Origin: Aestuariispira ectoiniformans
GTDB taxonomy: Bacteria > Pseudomonadota > Alphaproteobacteria > UBA8366 > Aestuariispiraceae
NCBI RefSeq assembly: GCF_025136295.1
Contig: NZ_CP062788.1
Coordinates: forward strand, 2,745,588 to 2,809,587
DNA length: 64,000 nt
Direction of reading: 5' to 3'
Shown here: piece after piece, positions 1 through 8,176 of the stretch
How positions within the stretch are numbered: position 1 is the first letter of the stretch
Layout: each line of letters opens with the position of its first letter
The notes under the pieces: generated by a model
What the model was told of the DNA's origin: nothing
What the model saw: the letters and a program-made list of their open reading frames with translations, nothing else
Database searches by the model: none
Made by a program: the position numbers and the translations under genes

Positions 1-267
1 CGCATTGCTCAAATGTCAAAGGATGTAGGTGAAATCGGTTTCGTCGCGGTTCTTGGCTTCGTCGCAGTCCTGTCCATTAATCTGGGGCTGCTGAACTTGT
101 TCCCAATTCCGGTCCTGGATGGCGGACATCTTCTTTTCTATGTTTTTGAAGCGGTTCTAGGGCGCCCTGTTAATGCACGAATTCAGGAGATTAGTCTCCG
201 AATTGGCGTCAGTCTGTTACTGGCGGTGATGGTTCTGTTTACAGCCAATGACATATTGAATTCCTGA
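1..267 (+). CDS. rseP: RseP site-2 protease, C-terminal fragment
   Basis: This is the end of a gene that starts before the window; the frame is open from base 1. The visible 88 residues carry NLFPIPVLDGGH, the second metal-binding and active-site motif (LDG) of site-2 zinc metalloproteases of the RseP/MmpA family, followed by a hydrophobic C-terminal segment. RseP cleaves membrane-bound anti-sigma factors such as RseA inside the inner membrane during envelope stress. It lies directly upstream of bamA, the usual order in Proteobacteria. The HExxH motif and PDZ domains lie outside the window. Confidence 0.9.
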   Translation, partial: RIAQMSKDVGEIGFVAVLGFVAVLSINLGLLNLFPIPVLDGGHLLFYVFEAVLGRPVNARIQEISLRIGVSLLLAVMVLFTANDILNS

Positions 268-305
268 TGGTGATAAAAATCATTATTACCTTCTGGTACT
301 AAGCC

Positions 306-338
306 TATTTTATTGTTATTCAAAGCGACAATAAAATA
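306..338. repeat. AT-rich inverted repeat upstream of bamA
   Basis: TATTTTATTGT and ACAATAAAATA are perfect 11-base arms around an 11-base spacer, between the rseP stop and the bamA start. No U-run follows, so it is not an obvious terminator. It could be a 5' UTR hairpin or a protein-binding site. Function is not known. Confidence 0.5.
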
Positions 339-361
339 TTTAGAGTCAGTCTAGGAGCAGA

Positions 362-2740
362 GTGTTGCGCTTCTTTGAGGGTATGGGGAAACGCACCGCA
401 AAGGTGTTTGTTGTTTCGCTCGTTGGGGGAATGGTAAGCCAGATCCCGCTGGTTTACGCACAGTCAGTGCCACCGGTAATCGCACCGGAGCCTGCTGAAG
501 GTGGTGCTGCACCGGAAAATAATGCACCAATACGGCCAAAGCCGGGACAGGCTACCGTTCGTAATATCGTCGTGCAGGGCGCACAGCGAATTGAACGCGA
601 AACTGTATTGTCTTATCTCGCCCTTAAAGAAGGCGACCCGATTGATGCCTCACGCATCAACAAGTCTCTGAAAACGCTTTTTGCGACGGGCCTGTTTGCC
701 GACGTCGCGATTCACCAGGAAGGCCGGGATATTGTCATCCGGGTTGTGGAAAACCCGATTATTAACCGGGTTGCCTTCGAAGGGAACAAACGCGTTAAGG
801 ACGACGTCCTTGAGGCGGAGACGCAGTTGCGGCCTCGTGTCGTTTATACGCGCACACGTGTTCAAAGTGATGTTCGTCGAATTCTGGAAGTCTATCGCCG
901 CAGCGGTCGTTTCGCAGCCCGCGTAGAACCGAAGGTAATCCAGAAAGGCCAGAATCGTGTCGATCTGGTTTATGAAATTGAAGAAGGTCCGGATACCGGC
1001 GTTCACAAGATCAGCTTCATTGGGAACAGGTTTGTCTCCGACAGTGCACTTCGTGATGAAATCATCACGAAGGAGACGAGATGGTACCGTTTCCTGAGTA
1101 GTGCGGATACCTATGATCCGGATAAGCTGACCTTCGACCGGGAACTCCTCCGGCGTTTCTATCTGGCAAATGGTTTTGCCGATTTCCGGGTCTCGTCTGC
1201 CGTCGCCGAACTGTCTGAAGACCGCACCGGCTTTTTCCTGACCTTTACGGTGGAAGAGGGGGATCGGTACCGGTTTGGCGATTTCAATGTGGTTTCGAAG
1301 ATCAAGGATATTGATCCGGAACCCTTGAAGCAGATGCTCGAACTGAAAAGCGGCGACTGGTACAATGCCGACCAGGTTGATGAGACGATCCTTAAAATGA
1401 CCGATTTCGTCGGGAGTAAAGGATATGCTTTCGTCGACATCCGGCCGGTGATCGAACGTGACCGTGAAAATAAAACGATCAACATCACCTTCGAAATTCT
1501 GGATGCGCCTAAAGTCTACGTTGAGCGAATTGATATTCGCGGCAACGTCCGCACCATGGATAAAGTCATTCGTCGCGAATTCCAGTTGGTTGAAGGTGAT
1601 GCTTTCAATACGGCCAAACTGCGTCGGTCGCGAGACCGCATTCGTGCACTGGGTTTCTTCAAATCCGCAGAAGTGAACAATATTCCCGGAAGCCGACCTG
1701 ACAGCACTATTGTTCAGGTTGATGTGGAAGAGCAGTCGACCGGTGAAATTTCTGTTGGCGCCGGTTTCTCCACCACGAGCGGTTTGCTTGGGGAAGTGGC
1801 GTTCCGTGAACGAAACCTGCTGGGTAAAGGCCAGGATCTTAAAGTTGCGACCAGCCTCGGCCAGAAAGAAACGACCCTGGACCTCTCCTTCACGGAACCA
1901 TATTTCCTCGACAAAGAGCTGTCAGCGGGCTTTGACGCCTTCCACACAGTCAAGGACGAACAGGATCGTTCTTCTTACGACTCCCGTGAGACCGGTGGCG
2001 CGCTACGCCTTGGGTACAATATTACAGACTATTGGTCGCAGTCTTTGCATTATCGTTTCTCTCGGGAAACCATCAAGAATGTGGATGACAGCGCATCGAT
2101 ATATGTTAAGGCGCAGGAAGGCACGGAAAGTGTTTCGTCCGTTGGCCACACACTGTCCTACGACCGCCGTAACAGTAAAGCGGACCCGACTAGCGGCTAT
2201 AAACTATCGCTCAGCAATGATGTGGCGGGCCTCGGTGGTACGGTGAATTTCTTCCGTACCAAAATTACCGGCTCCTACTACTATCCGTTTACGAAATCGA
2301 CTTATCTGATCACGGGTGCTAGCATCGGACATATTGTTGGCTTGGGTGAAGACGTTCGTTTGAACGACCGTTTTTACTTGGGTGGTGATGATCTGCGCGG
2401 TTTTGAGAGCGGCGGTGTCGGGCCCCGCGATGTTTCGACCAAAGATGCGCTCGGGGGCAACCAATACGCATCGGGGTCCGTCGAATTGCGGTTCCCGCTC
2501 GGGTTGCCGGACGAATTTGGCCTTACTGGTGCCGCATTCTCCGATTTTGGTACCCTTCGCGACGTGGACGAGACCGGCAGCAACATCAAGGATGTCGATA
2601 GCGTCCGGGCATCGGTGGGGGTCGGCGTGAACTGGAAGTCTCCATTCGGACCGGTCCGTGTTGATTTCGCCCAGGCCCTCCTCAAGGAAGACTTCGATGA
2701 AACCGAAGTGTTCCGCTTCAGCTTTGGAACGAGGTTCTAA
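362..2740 (+). CDS. bamA: BamA outer-membrane protein assembly factor
   Basis: 792 residues, usual for BamA. The protein is the core of the BAM complex, which folds beta-barrel proteins into the outer membrane. Residues about 10-35 form a signal peptide ending near VYAQS. Five POTRA repeats follow (about 45-450), recognisable by their repeated VxxIxIxGN patterns such as FEGNKRV, FIGNRFV and IRGNVRT. The rest is a 16-strand Omp85 barrel with the L6 motif region (FYLGGDDLRGFE) and a terminal Phe. The GTG start is supported by TAGGAG just upstream. skp follows with overlapping stop and start. Confidence 0.97.
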   Translation: MLRFFEGMGKRTAKVFVVSLVGGMVSQIPLVYAQSVPPVIAPEPAEGGAAPENNAPIRPKPGQATVRNIVVQGAQRIERETVLSYLALKEGDPIDASRINKSLKTLFATGLFADVAIHQEGRDIVIRVVENPIINRVAFEGNKRVKDDVLEAETQLRPRVVYTRTRVQSDVRRILEVYRRSGRFAARVEPKVIQKGQNRVDLVYEIEEGPDTGVHKISFIGNRFVSDSALRDEIITKETRWYRFLSSADTYDPDKLTFDRELLRRFYLANGFADFRVSSAVAELSEDRTGFFLTFTVEEGDRYRFGDFNVVSKIKDIDPEPLKQMLELKSGDWYNADQVDETILKMTDFVGSKGYAFVDIRPVIERDRENKTINITFEILDAPKVYVERIDIRGNVRTMDKVIRREFQLVEGDAFNTAKLRRSRDRIRALGFFKSAEVNNIPGSRPDSTIVQVDVEEQSTGEISVGAGFSTTSGLLGEVAFRERNLLGKGQDLKVATSLGQKETTLDLSFTEPYFLDKELSAGFDAFHTVKDEQDRSSYDSRETGGALRLGYNITDYWSQSLHYRFSRETIKNVDDSASIYVKAQEGTESVSSVGHTLSYDRRNSKADPTSGYKLSLSNDVAGLGGTVNFFRTKITGSYYYPFTKSTYLITGASIGHIVGLGEDVRLNDRFYLGGDDLRGFESGGVGPRDVSTKDALGGNQYASGSVELRFPLGLPDEFGLTGAAFSDFGTLRDVDETGSNIKDVDSVRASVGVGVNWKSPFGPVRVDFAQALLKEDFDETEVFRFSFGTRF

Positions 2741-3321
2741 TGTTAAAAAAGTTCGCTAGTGCAAGCATCTTGGCCTTGGGGATCGCAACCGCGACGATCC
2801 CAAATGTGGGTTATGCTGCAGGAACCGGAACGACGGTGATTGCGACAATCAATGTTGAAAAGGTTGAACGCAGCTCTGTTGCCTGGAAAAGCCTAAGTAA
2901 GCAAATTGATGCCGAACGCTCTAAACTTCAGGCCGAGGTTCAGAGAATCCAGGCTGAGTTGGAAGCAAAAGCAAAAGATTTGAAGAGCCAGGAAAGCATT
3001 CTCAGTGGTGAAGCATTCGCGGCGAAATCGAAAGAGTTCCAGAAGGAACGTCTGCAACTGCAACGGCAAGTGAACATCAGGAAGCAGAAGCTTGAGCACG
3101 CCTATGGTGTTGCACGGTCGCAGATACATGATGCCCTGCGCCAGGTCCTGAGAAAGTTGATGAAGGACTCGGACATTGATCTGATCCTTGAAAACGGCAG
3201 CCGGACAACATCTGTTCTGGCCGCTGATACGTCGCTGTCTATTGACGAGAAAGCCCTTAAAGGCCTTGATGCGACGATCCAATCGGTGAGCTTGCCGGAC
3301 CCGTCTGGTACGTCCCAGTAA
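2740..3321 (+). CDS. skp: Skp/OmpH periplasmic chaperone
   Basis: 193 residues, with a cleavable signal peptide (about 1-26, ending GYAAG). A long charged coiled-coil region (about 45-130, rich in E, K, Q and R) is typical of the Skp tentacles. Skp holds unfolded outer-membrane proteins in the periplasm and delivers them to BamA. The start codon overlaps the bamA stop by one base, so the two are translated from one message, and lpxD follows 12 bases later. The bamA-skp-lpxD-fabZ-lpxA-lpxB order is conserved across Gram-negatives. Confidence 0.92.
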   Translation: MLKKFASASILALGIATATIPNVGYAAGTGTTVIATINVEKVERSSVAWKSLSKQIDAERSKLQAEVQRIQAELEAKAKDLKSQESILSGEAFAAKSKEFQKERLQLQRQVNIRKQKLEHAYGVARSQIHDALRQVLRKLMKDSDIDLILENGSRTTSVLAADTSLSIDEKALKGLDATIQSVSLPDPSGTSQ

Positions 3322-3333
3322 AGACAAGTTCTC

Positions 3334-4353
3334 ATGGCTGACCATCGTTTTTTCACCAAGTCCAAGCCGATACTGCTTGCCGATCTGGCAACCCAGATTG
3401 GTGCGCAGTTGAGCGATAACGCCGCAGCGGAGAAACTGGTGATCGATGTCGCAACATTGGATAGCGCTGGGGCAGATGACATTTCTTTCCTGGATAACAA
3501 GAAATATGTTCCAGCGCTGGCGACAACGAAAGCAGGGGCAGTAATCCTGGAGGCTTCCTATGTTGAAAGGCTGCCCCAAGGCGTTGTCGGCCTGGTAACA
3601 CCAACGCCCTATCTGACCTTCGCATTGGCATCCAGCTATTTCTATCCGGTGCCCGCTGTGGTCCCAAACGTTCATGCAAGCGCGGAAATTGATGATACAG
3701 CGATTATTGGCAGTGGGTGCCGTATCGACGCCGGTGTGGTTATCGCGGAAAACGTTGAAATTGGCGACAACTGCCATATTGGCGCCCATACTGTGATCGA
3801 GAAGGGGGTGAAGGTTGGACCGCACTCCCGAATTGGCTCGACCAGCTATCTCTCTCACTGTTTTATCGGCAGCCATGCGAATCTGCACCCTGGCGTTCGA
3901 ATTGGCACACGTGGGTTTGGTTTTGCTGTTGGCCCGCAAGGCGCTGTGGATATGCCACAGATCGGTCGCGTGGTTATCGGTGATTTTGTGGAAATCGGGG
4001 CGAATTCTACTGTCGACCGCGGTGCTGCCGGAGATACCGAGATTTCAACAGGGTGTAAGATCGATAATCTGGTGCAAATTGGCCATAACGTAAAACTTGG
4101 AAAAGGCTGTATTCTTGCTGCAATGAGTGGTGTTGCTGGCAGCGCGGTCCTGGAAGATTTTGTCGTCTGTGGTGCACAGGTAGGTATCGCCGGCCATATT
4201 CGAATCGGTACAGGATGTCAGATTGCGGGAAAGGCGGGCGTCACGCAAAGCCTGCCTGCCGGGGCTAAGGTTGGCGGGCATCCGGCATTACCGGTCAAGC
4301 AGTGGCTTCGCGGCCATGCAATGTTGAAAAAACTACTGAAATCAAAAGAATAG
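3334..4353 (+). CDS. lpxD: LpxD UDP-3-O-acylglucosamine N-acyltransferase
   Basis: 339 residues. Transfers a 3-hydroxyacyl chain from ACP to the 2-amino group of UDP-3-O-acylglucosamine, the third step of lipid A synthesis. The N-terminal uridine-binding domain (about 1-100) precedes a left-handed beta-helix of hexapeptide repeats (about 105-310), visible as repeated IGxxx / VxIG units. The catalytic His sits in NLVQIGHNVKLG. A short alpha-helical C-terminus rich in Lys (MLKKLLKSK) matches the ACP-binding end of the family. Member of the lpx run with fabZ 6 bases downstream. Confidence 0.96.
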   Translation: MADHRFFTKSKPILLADLATQIGAQLSDNAAAEKLVIDVATLDSAGADDISFLDNKKYVPALATTKAGAVILEASYVERLPQGVVGLVTPTPYLTFALASSYFYPVPAVVPNVHASAEIDDTAIIGSGCRIDAGVVIAENVEIGDNCHIGAHTVIEKGVKVGPHSRIGSTSYLSHCFIGSHANLHPGVRIGTRGFGFAVGPQGAVDMPQIGRVVIGDFVEIGANSTVDRGAAGDTEISTGCKIDNLVQIGHNVKLGKGCILAAMSGVAGSAVLEDFVVCGAQVGIAGHIRIGTGCQIAGKAGVTQSLPAGAKVGGHPALPVKQWLRGHAMLKKLLKSKE

Positions 4354-4359
4354 AAAAAA

Positions 4360-4824
4360 ATGACTGAAACGAATGACGATTATTTAAAAGATATTGATGT
4401 TGTTAAGGTGATGGAGCGGATTCCGCACCGCTACCCGTTGCTGCTTGTCGACAAAATCGAGGAAATCGAGCCCTTTGAATATGCCATCGGCGTGAAAGCT
4501 GTTACCGTGAGTGAGCCGCACTTTCAGGGGCATTTTCCGCAACGTCCTATCATGCCTGGTGTCCTGATCGTAGAAAGCATGGCTCAAACGGCCGCTGTTA
4601 TGGTTGTGTCGAGCCTCGGCGCGGAATCGGAAGGCAAGCTCGTTTATTTCATGTCTGTTGAGGATGCAAAATTCCGTCGGCCTGTTGTGCCGGGCGATTT
4701 GATGAAAATTCACGTCGAAAAGAAACAGCAGCGTGGTGCTGTATGGAAGTTTAAAGGACAGGCCCTTGTTGATGGGAAAGTTGTCGCTGAAGCGACCTTC
4801 TCCGCTATGATCCGAGATTCTTGA
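4360..4824 (+). CDS. fabZ: FabZ 3-hydroxyacyl-ACP dehydratase
   Basis: 154 residues with the single hot-dog fold of FabZ. Dehydrates 3-hydroxyacyl-ACP in fatty acid elongation and so competes with LpxA and LpxD for the same acyl donors. IPHRYPLLLVDKI and HFPQRPIMPGVLIVESMAQ hold the catalytic His and Glu. The stop overlaps the lpxA start (TGATG), which suggests coupled translation and balanced production of the two competing enzymes. Confidence 0.97.
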   Translation: MTETNDDYLKDIDVVKVMERIPHRYPLLLVDKIEEIEPFEYAIGVKAVTVSEPHFQGHFPQRPIMPGVLIVESMAQTAAVMVVSSLGAESEGKLVYFMSVEDAKFRRPVVPGDLMKIHVEKKQQRGAVWKFKGQALVDGKVVAEATFSAMIRDS

Positions 4825-5624
4825 TGGTAGATATTCATCCAACTGCAATCGTCGATACCAAGGCGGATATTGCCGGTGATGCCTCCGTCGGGCCTTATTG
4901 CATTGTCGGTCCGGACTGCAAACTTGGCGCTGGTGTTAAGTTGCACGCCCATGTTGTTGTCGACGGGCGCACGACTATTGGCGCAGGAACCGAGATCTTT
5001 CCCTTTGCCTCAATTGGTACGAAACCGCAGGACTTGAAATTCCACGGTGAAGAGTCGGAACTCATCATTGGTGAGAATAACCGTATTCGCGAACATGTAA
5101 CCATGAACCCCGGTACTCAAGGCGGCGGCATGGTGACCAAGGTTGGCGACAACGGTTTGTTCATGGTGGGCGCGCATGTCGCTCATGACTGCATAATCGG
5201 TAACAATGTAATTCTTGCGAATAATGCCACTCTTGCCGGGCATGTGATCGTGGAAGATTTCGTCATTATAGGCGGTCTGTCTGCGGTTCATCAGTTTGTT
5301 CGGATCGGCGCCCATGCGATGATCGGCGGCATGTCCGGTGTGGAAAACGATGTGATTCCATTTGGCTCTGTCATGGGAGAGCGGGCTCAACTGTCCGGGC
5401 TGAACATTGTCGGTATGAAACGTCGAGGCGTTTCCAAAGATGAAATCCATGCACTGCGAAACGCTTATCGGGCCTTGTTTTCTTCGGAAGGAACCCTCGG
5501 TGAGCGCGTTGAGAGCGTTTCAGTGGACTACAAAGACAGTCCTGCAGTTCAGGGGGTTGTTGATTTTATCCGTTCTGAGACGTCGCGTGGTCTGACCCAG
5601 CCGGGTTCAAAGGGGAATGACTGA
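4824..5624 (+). CDS. lpxA: LpxA UDP-N-acetylglucosamine acyltransferase
   Basis: 266 residues from the ATG at 4824; a TTG three bases earlier is also in frame but the ATG overlapping the fabZ stop is the more natural start. Catalyses the first step of lipid A synthesis, acylation of the 3-OH of UDP-GlcNAc from 3-hydroxyacyl-ACP. Hexapeptide-repeat beta-helix over about 1-190, with the catalytic His in HVAHDCIIGNN, then the C-terminal helical domain. The 3' end overlaps lpxI by 8 bases. Confidence 0.96.
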   Translation: MVDIHPTAIVDTKADIAGDASVGPYCIVGPDCKLGAGVKLHAHVVVDGRTTIGAGTEIFPFASIGTKPQDLKFHGEESELIIGENNRIREHVTMNPGTQGGGMVTKVGDNGLFMVGAHVAHDCIIGNNVILANNATLAGHVIVEDFVIIGGLSAVHQFVRIGAHAMIGGMSGVENDVIPFGSVMGERAQLSGLNIVGMKRRGVSKDEIHALRNAYRALFSSEGTLGERVESVSVDYKDSPAVQGVVDFIRSETSRGLTQPGSKGND

Positions 5625-6450
5625 TAAACTCGGAATACTGGCCGGGGGAGGGGATCTTCCCCGGCTGTTGGTCGACCAATGTCTTACGGAGGGTCGGCCT
5701 TTTTTTGTCATTCTGTTTGAAAATCAGGCTGATCCAAAAGACTTCTCCGATGTCCCCCATGCGGTTGTTCGGCTGGGAGCGGTCGGAAAGTCTCTGAAAG
5801 TCCTACGCGAAAACGCTGTGTCGACTCTGGTCTTGGCAGGCAAGGTGCATCGGCCTTCCTTGTCGGAACTTCGCCCGGATTCCGTGGCGATGAAATTTCT
5901 CCTCAAGACTGGCGCAAAATCCTTGGGAGACGACGGATTGCTGCGCGCCGTTGTATCTTTCTTGGAAGAGGAACACGGCTTTAATGTCATCGGGTCGGAT
6001 AGCTTGATTGCAACCCGTATGCAAAGCTGCGGACCGCTCGGCGCTTTGAAAGCAGATGACCTGGCGGCGAGCGACATAGAGCGTGGCCGCGATGTTTTGC
6101 GTATTATGGGACCTGCGGACGTAGGGCAGGCTGTTGTTGTGCAGGACGGTTTGGTGCTGGGGGTAGAGGCTATTGAAGGCACAGAAGCCCTGCTAAGTCG
6201 ATGTGCTGAACTAAAGCGGCCGGGACCCGGCGGCATATTGGTTAAACTTCGAAAGCCGAGACAGGAAACCCGTGTGGACCTTCCCACCATTGGGCCGGAA
6301 ACGGTTCAACAGGCAGCCGATGCCGGATTACGGGGAATCGCCTTCGACGCTGGCGGAATGGTCGTATTAAGACAAGACGAGGTTATCGCCGAAGCCGATC
6401 GTCTGGGGTTGTTCGTTGAAGCTGTCGCCCCGTTGCCAGAGGACGATTAG
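5617..6450 (+). CDS. lpxI: LpxI UDP-2,3-diacylglucosamine hydrolase
   Basis: 277 residues of the LpxI (DUF1009) family, found in alphaproteobacteria where LpxH is missing. Hydrolyses UDP-2,3-diacylglucosamine to lipid X and UMP by attack on the alpha phosphate. The N-terminus LGILAGGGDLPRLLVD is the glycine-rich family signature, and the C-terminal half holds PTIGPETV and the FDAGGMVVLRQ segment conserved in the family. It sits exactly between lpxA and lpxB, its substrate donor and product user, and overlaps lpxA. Confidence 0.93.
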   Translation: MTDKLGILAGGGDLPRLLVDQCLTEGRPFFVILFENQADPKDFSDVPHAVVRLGAVGKSLKVLRENAVSTLVLAGKVHRPSLSELRPDSVAMKFLLKTGAKSLGDDGLLRAVVSFLEEEHGFNVIGSDSLIATRMQSCGPLGALKADDLAASDIERGRDVLRIMGPADVGQAVVVQDGLVLGVEAIEGTEALLSRCAELKRPGPGGILVKLRKPRQETRVDLPTIGPETVQQAADAGLRGIAFDAGGMVVLRQDEVIAEADRLGLFVEAVAPLPEDD

Positions 6451-6452
6451 GC

Positions 6453-7613
6453 ATGTCGCAGAGCTTAAAGATCTTCCTAGTGGCAGGGGAAGCATCCGGT
6501 GACGCTCTCGGAGCCCGTCTCATGGCCGCATTGAAGACTTTGTCCGCCGATATAACCTTTTGTGGCGTTGGCGGTCCGCTCATGGAGGCGGAAGGGATGA
6601 AAAGCCTGTTCCCCATGCACGAGTTGTCGGTTATGGGGCTGGTAGAAATTCTTCCTCATGTACGTAAGCTTTTTCGTCGGATCAAGCAGACAGCAAAAGC
6701 GGTTGAAAAGAGTGCGCCGGACGCAGTCGTGACAATTGATTCTCCCGGCTTTGCACATCAACTGGCAGGCCGCATCCAACACATAGATTGTCCGAAAATC
6801 CATTATGTCGCCCCGTCGGTTTGGGCATGGAAACCAGGGCGTGTCCATAAATGTAAAAAACATTTCGACCACCTGCTGGCGCTGTTGCCTTTTGAACCTC
6901 CGTATTTCGAGGCTGTCGGGCTTCCATGTCATTTTGTCGGTCATTCCGTACTGGAATCCGGTGCGGACCAAGGGAACGGACCAGCATTTCGGGCAAAGTA
7001 TGGGATTTCCTCGGAGGATAAGATTCTTTGCGTATTGCCAGGAAGCCGCCGCGGTGAGGTGTCCCGGCTCCTGCCGGTATTTGGTGAAACTGTTCATCGG
7101 GTTGCAGACAATACCGATAATCTACATGTTGTGGTGCCCACGACAGAGGGCGTGAAAGAACTGGTGGAGGAAACCGTCAAAGACTGGCCGGTCCAGCCGA
7201 TTATGATTTCGGGTCAGATCGAGAAATATGACGCGATGGCTGCAAGTGACGTGGCCCTTGCGGCGTCAGGAACCGTGGCATTGGAATTGGCGATGGCCAG
7301 ACTGCCGACGGTGATTGGCTATAAGGTCTCTCCAATTACCTATTTCCTGGCCAAGCGGCTGGTGAAAACGCCTTACGCTCACCTCTTGAATACCATTCTG
7401 GATCGTTTTGTTGTGCCGGAACGGATTCAGAATGACTGCACGCCGGAATTACTGTCGACGGACGTTTTGGCACTTTTCGGTACAGACGGCAAAAGGCAGA
7501 TTGCCGAGCTGATTCCCGCATTGGAAAAACTGCATCCGAATATGACGGAAACGCCCAGTCAATGCGCCGCACGGGTTGTATTGGACGTCATTGAGGGCCA
7601 GATTAAAAAGTAA
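6453..7613 (+). CDS. lpxB: LpxB lipid-A-disaccharide synthase
   Basis: 386 residues, GT19 family. Joins lipid X and UDP-2,3-diacylglucosamine to form the beta-1,6 disaccharide of lipid A on the inner face of the inner membrane. Visible signatures are the N-terminal VAGEASGDALG, the PSVWAWKPGR segment, LPGSRRGEV, and AASGTVALELA near the nucleotide-binding site. It starts 2 bases after lpxI and closes the lpx run. Only the LpxB catalytic region is here; a separate LAB_N protein is encoded at 59847. Confidence 0.96.
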   Translation: MSQSLKIFLVAGEASGDALGARLMAALKTLSADITFCGVGGPLMEAEGMKSLFPMHELSVMGLVEILPHVRKLFRRIKQTAKAVEKSAPDAVVTIDSPGFAHQLAGRIQHIDCPKIHYVAPSVWAWKPGRVHKCKKHFDHLLALLPFEPPYFEAVGLPCHFVGHSVLESGADQGNGPAFRAKYGISSEDKILCVLPGSRRGEVSRLLPVFGETVHRVADNTDNLHVVVPTTEGVKELVEETVKDWPVQPIMISGQIEKYDAMAASDVALAASGTVALELAMARLPTVIGYKVSPITYFLAKRLVKTPYAHLLNTILDRFVVPERIQNDCTPELLSTDVLALFGTDGKRQIAELIPALEKLHPNMTETPSQCAARVVLDVIEGQIKK

Positions 7614-7640
7614 TTCTGAGGAATAGATAGGAAGGGGACA

Positions 7641-8054
7641 ATGACAGATTCAAACGGTTTCAGCTTGCTGCATACGATGATTCGGGTGAAAGACCTGGAG
7701 AAATCCATCGACTTTTACACCCGTCACCTGGGTATGTCTCTGCTGAGCAAAAAAGATTATCCGTCAGGTGAGTTTACACTCGCCTTTGTAGGATATGGTG
7801 ATATCGAGAACAGCACGGTTGTTGAACTGACCCATAACTGGGGCCAGGAAGAACCCTATGATCTCGGCAGTGGTTTTGGGCATCTCGCCGTCGGCGTGCC
7901 GGATATCTATGGTGTTTGTGAGCAGTTGGAAAAGGAAGGCGTTCCGGTTCCCCGTAAACCCGGGCCAATGAAACATGGCGGATCGGTTATCGCCTTCATT
8001 GAAGACCCGGATGGCTATAAAATCGAACTGATACAGCGCGAAACCAAGGCATAA
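7641..8054 (+). CDS. gloA: Lactoylglutathione lyase (glyoxalase I)
   Basis: 137 residues, one glyoxalase/VOC domain pair typical of the bacterial Ni-dependent GloA. Converts the hemithioacetal of methylglyoxal and glutathione to S-lactoylglutathione. The four metal ligands can be seen in LLHTMIRVKD (His), VVELTHNWG (Glu), GFGHLAVGV (His) and YKIELIQR (Glu). The start is preceded by AGGAAGGGGACA. The gene is followed at once by a hairpin and then an insertion sequence, so its 3' region has been rebuilt. Confidence 0.93.
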   Translation: MTDSNGFSLLHTMIRVKDLEKSIDFYTRHLGMSLLSKKDYPSGEFTLAFVGYGDIENSTVVELTHNWGQEEPYDLGSGFGHLAVGVPDIYGVCEQLEKEGVPVPRKPGPMKHGGSVIAFIEDPDGYKIELIQRETKA

Positions 8055-8060
8055 AAACAA

Positions 8061-8081
8061 AAGGCGCGAGTTTCTCGCGCC
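8061..8081 (-). terminator. Hairpin at left edge of the IS
   Basis: GGCGCGAG-TTT-CTCGCGCC is a perfect 8-bp stem (8063-8081). On the minus strand it is followed by TTTTGTTTTTAT, so it has the shape of a minus-strand intrinsic terminator. On the plus strand the expected U-run has been replaced by the IS end. It probably formed half of a two-way terminator between gloA and gltA. Confidence 0.55.
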
Positions 8082-8095
8082 CTCAGACCGTTGAC

Positions 8096-8122
8096 AAACC
8101 CCGTCGATATTCGGCGGGGTTT
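8096..8122 (-). terminator. Hairpin downstream of the transposase
   Basis: AAACCCCG and CGGGGTTT form an 8-bp stem around an 11-base loop, ending inside the left terminal repeat. Read on the minus strand it lies after the transposase stop and ends in GGGGTTT, so it is a plausible though short-tailed terminator for the transposase message. Confidence 0.45.
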
Positions 8123-8176
8123 AGTTTTGGATGTTTGCCGGTTGTTTTTGAGGGAGAGTGAGAAGTCCCCTTTCGA

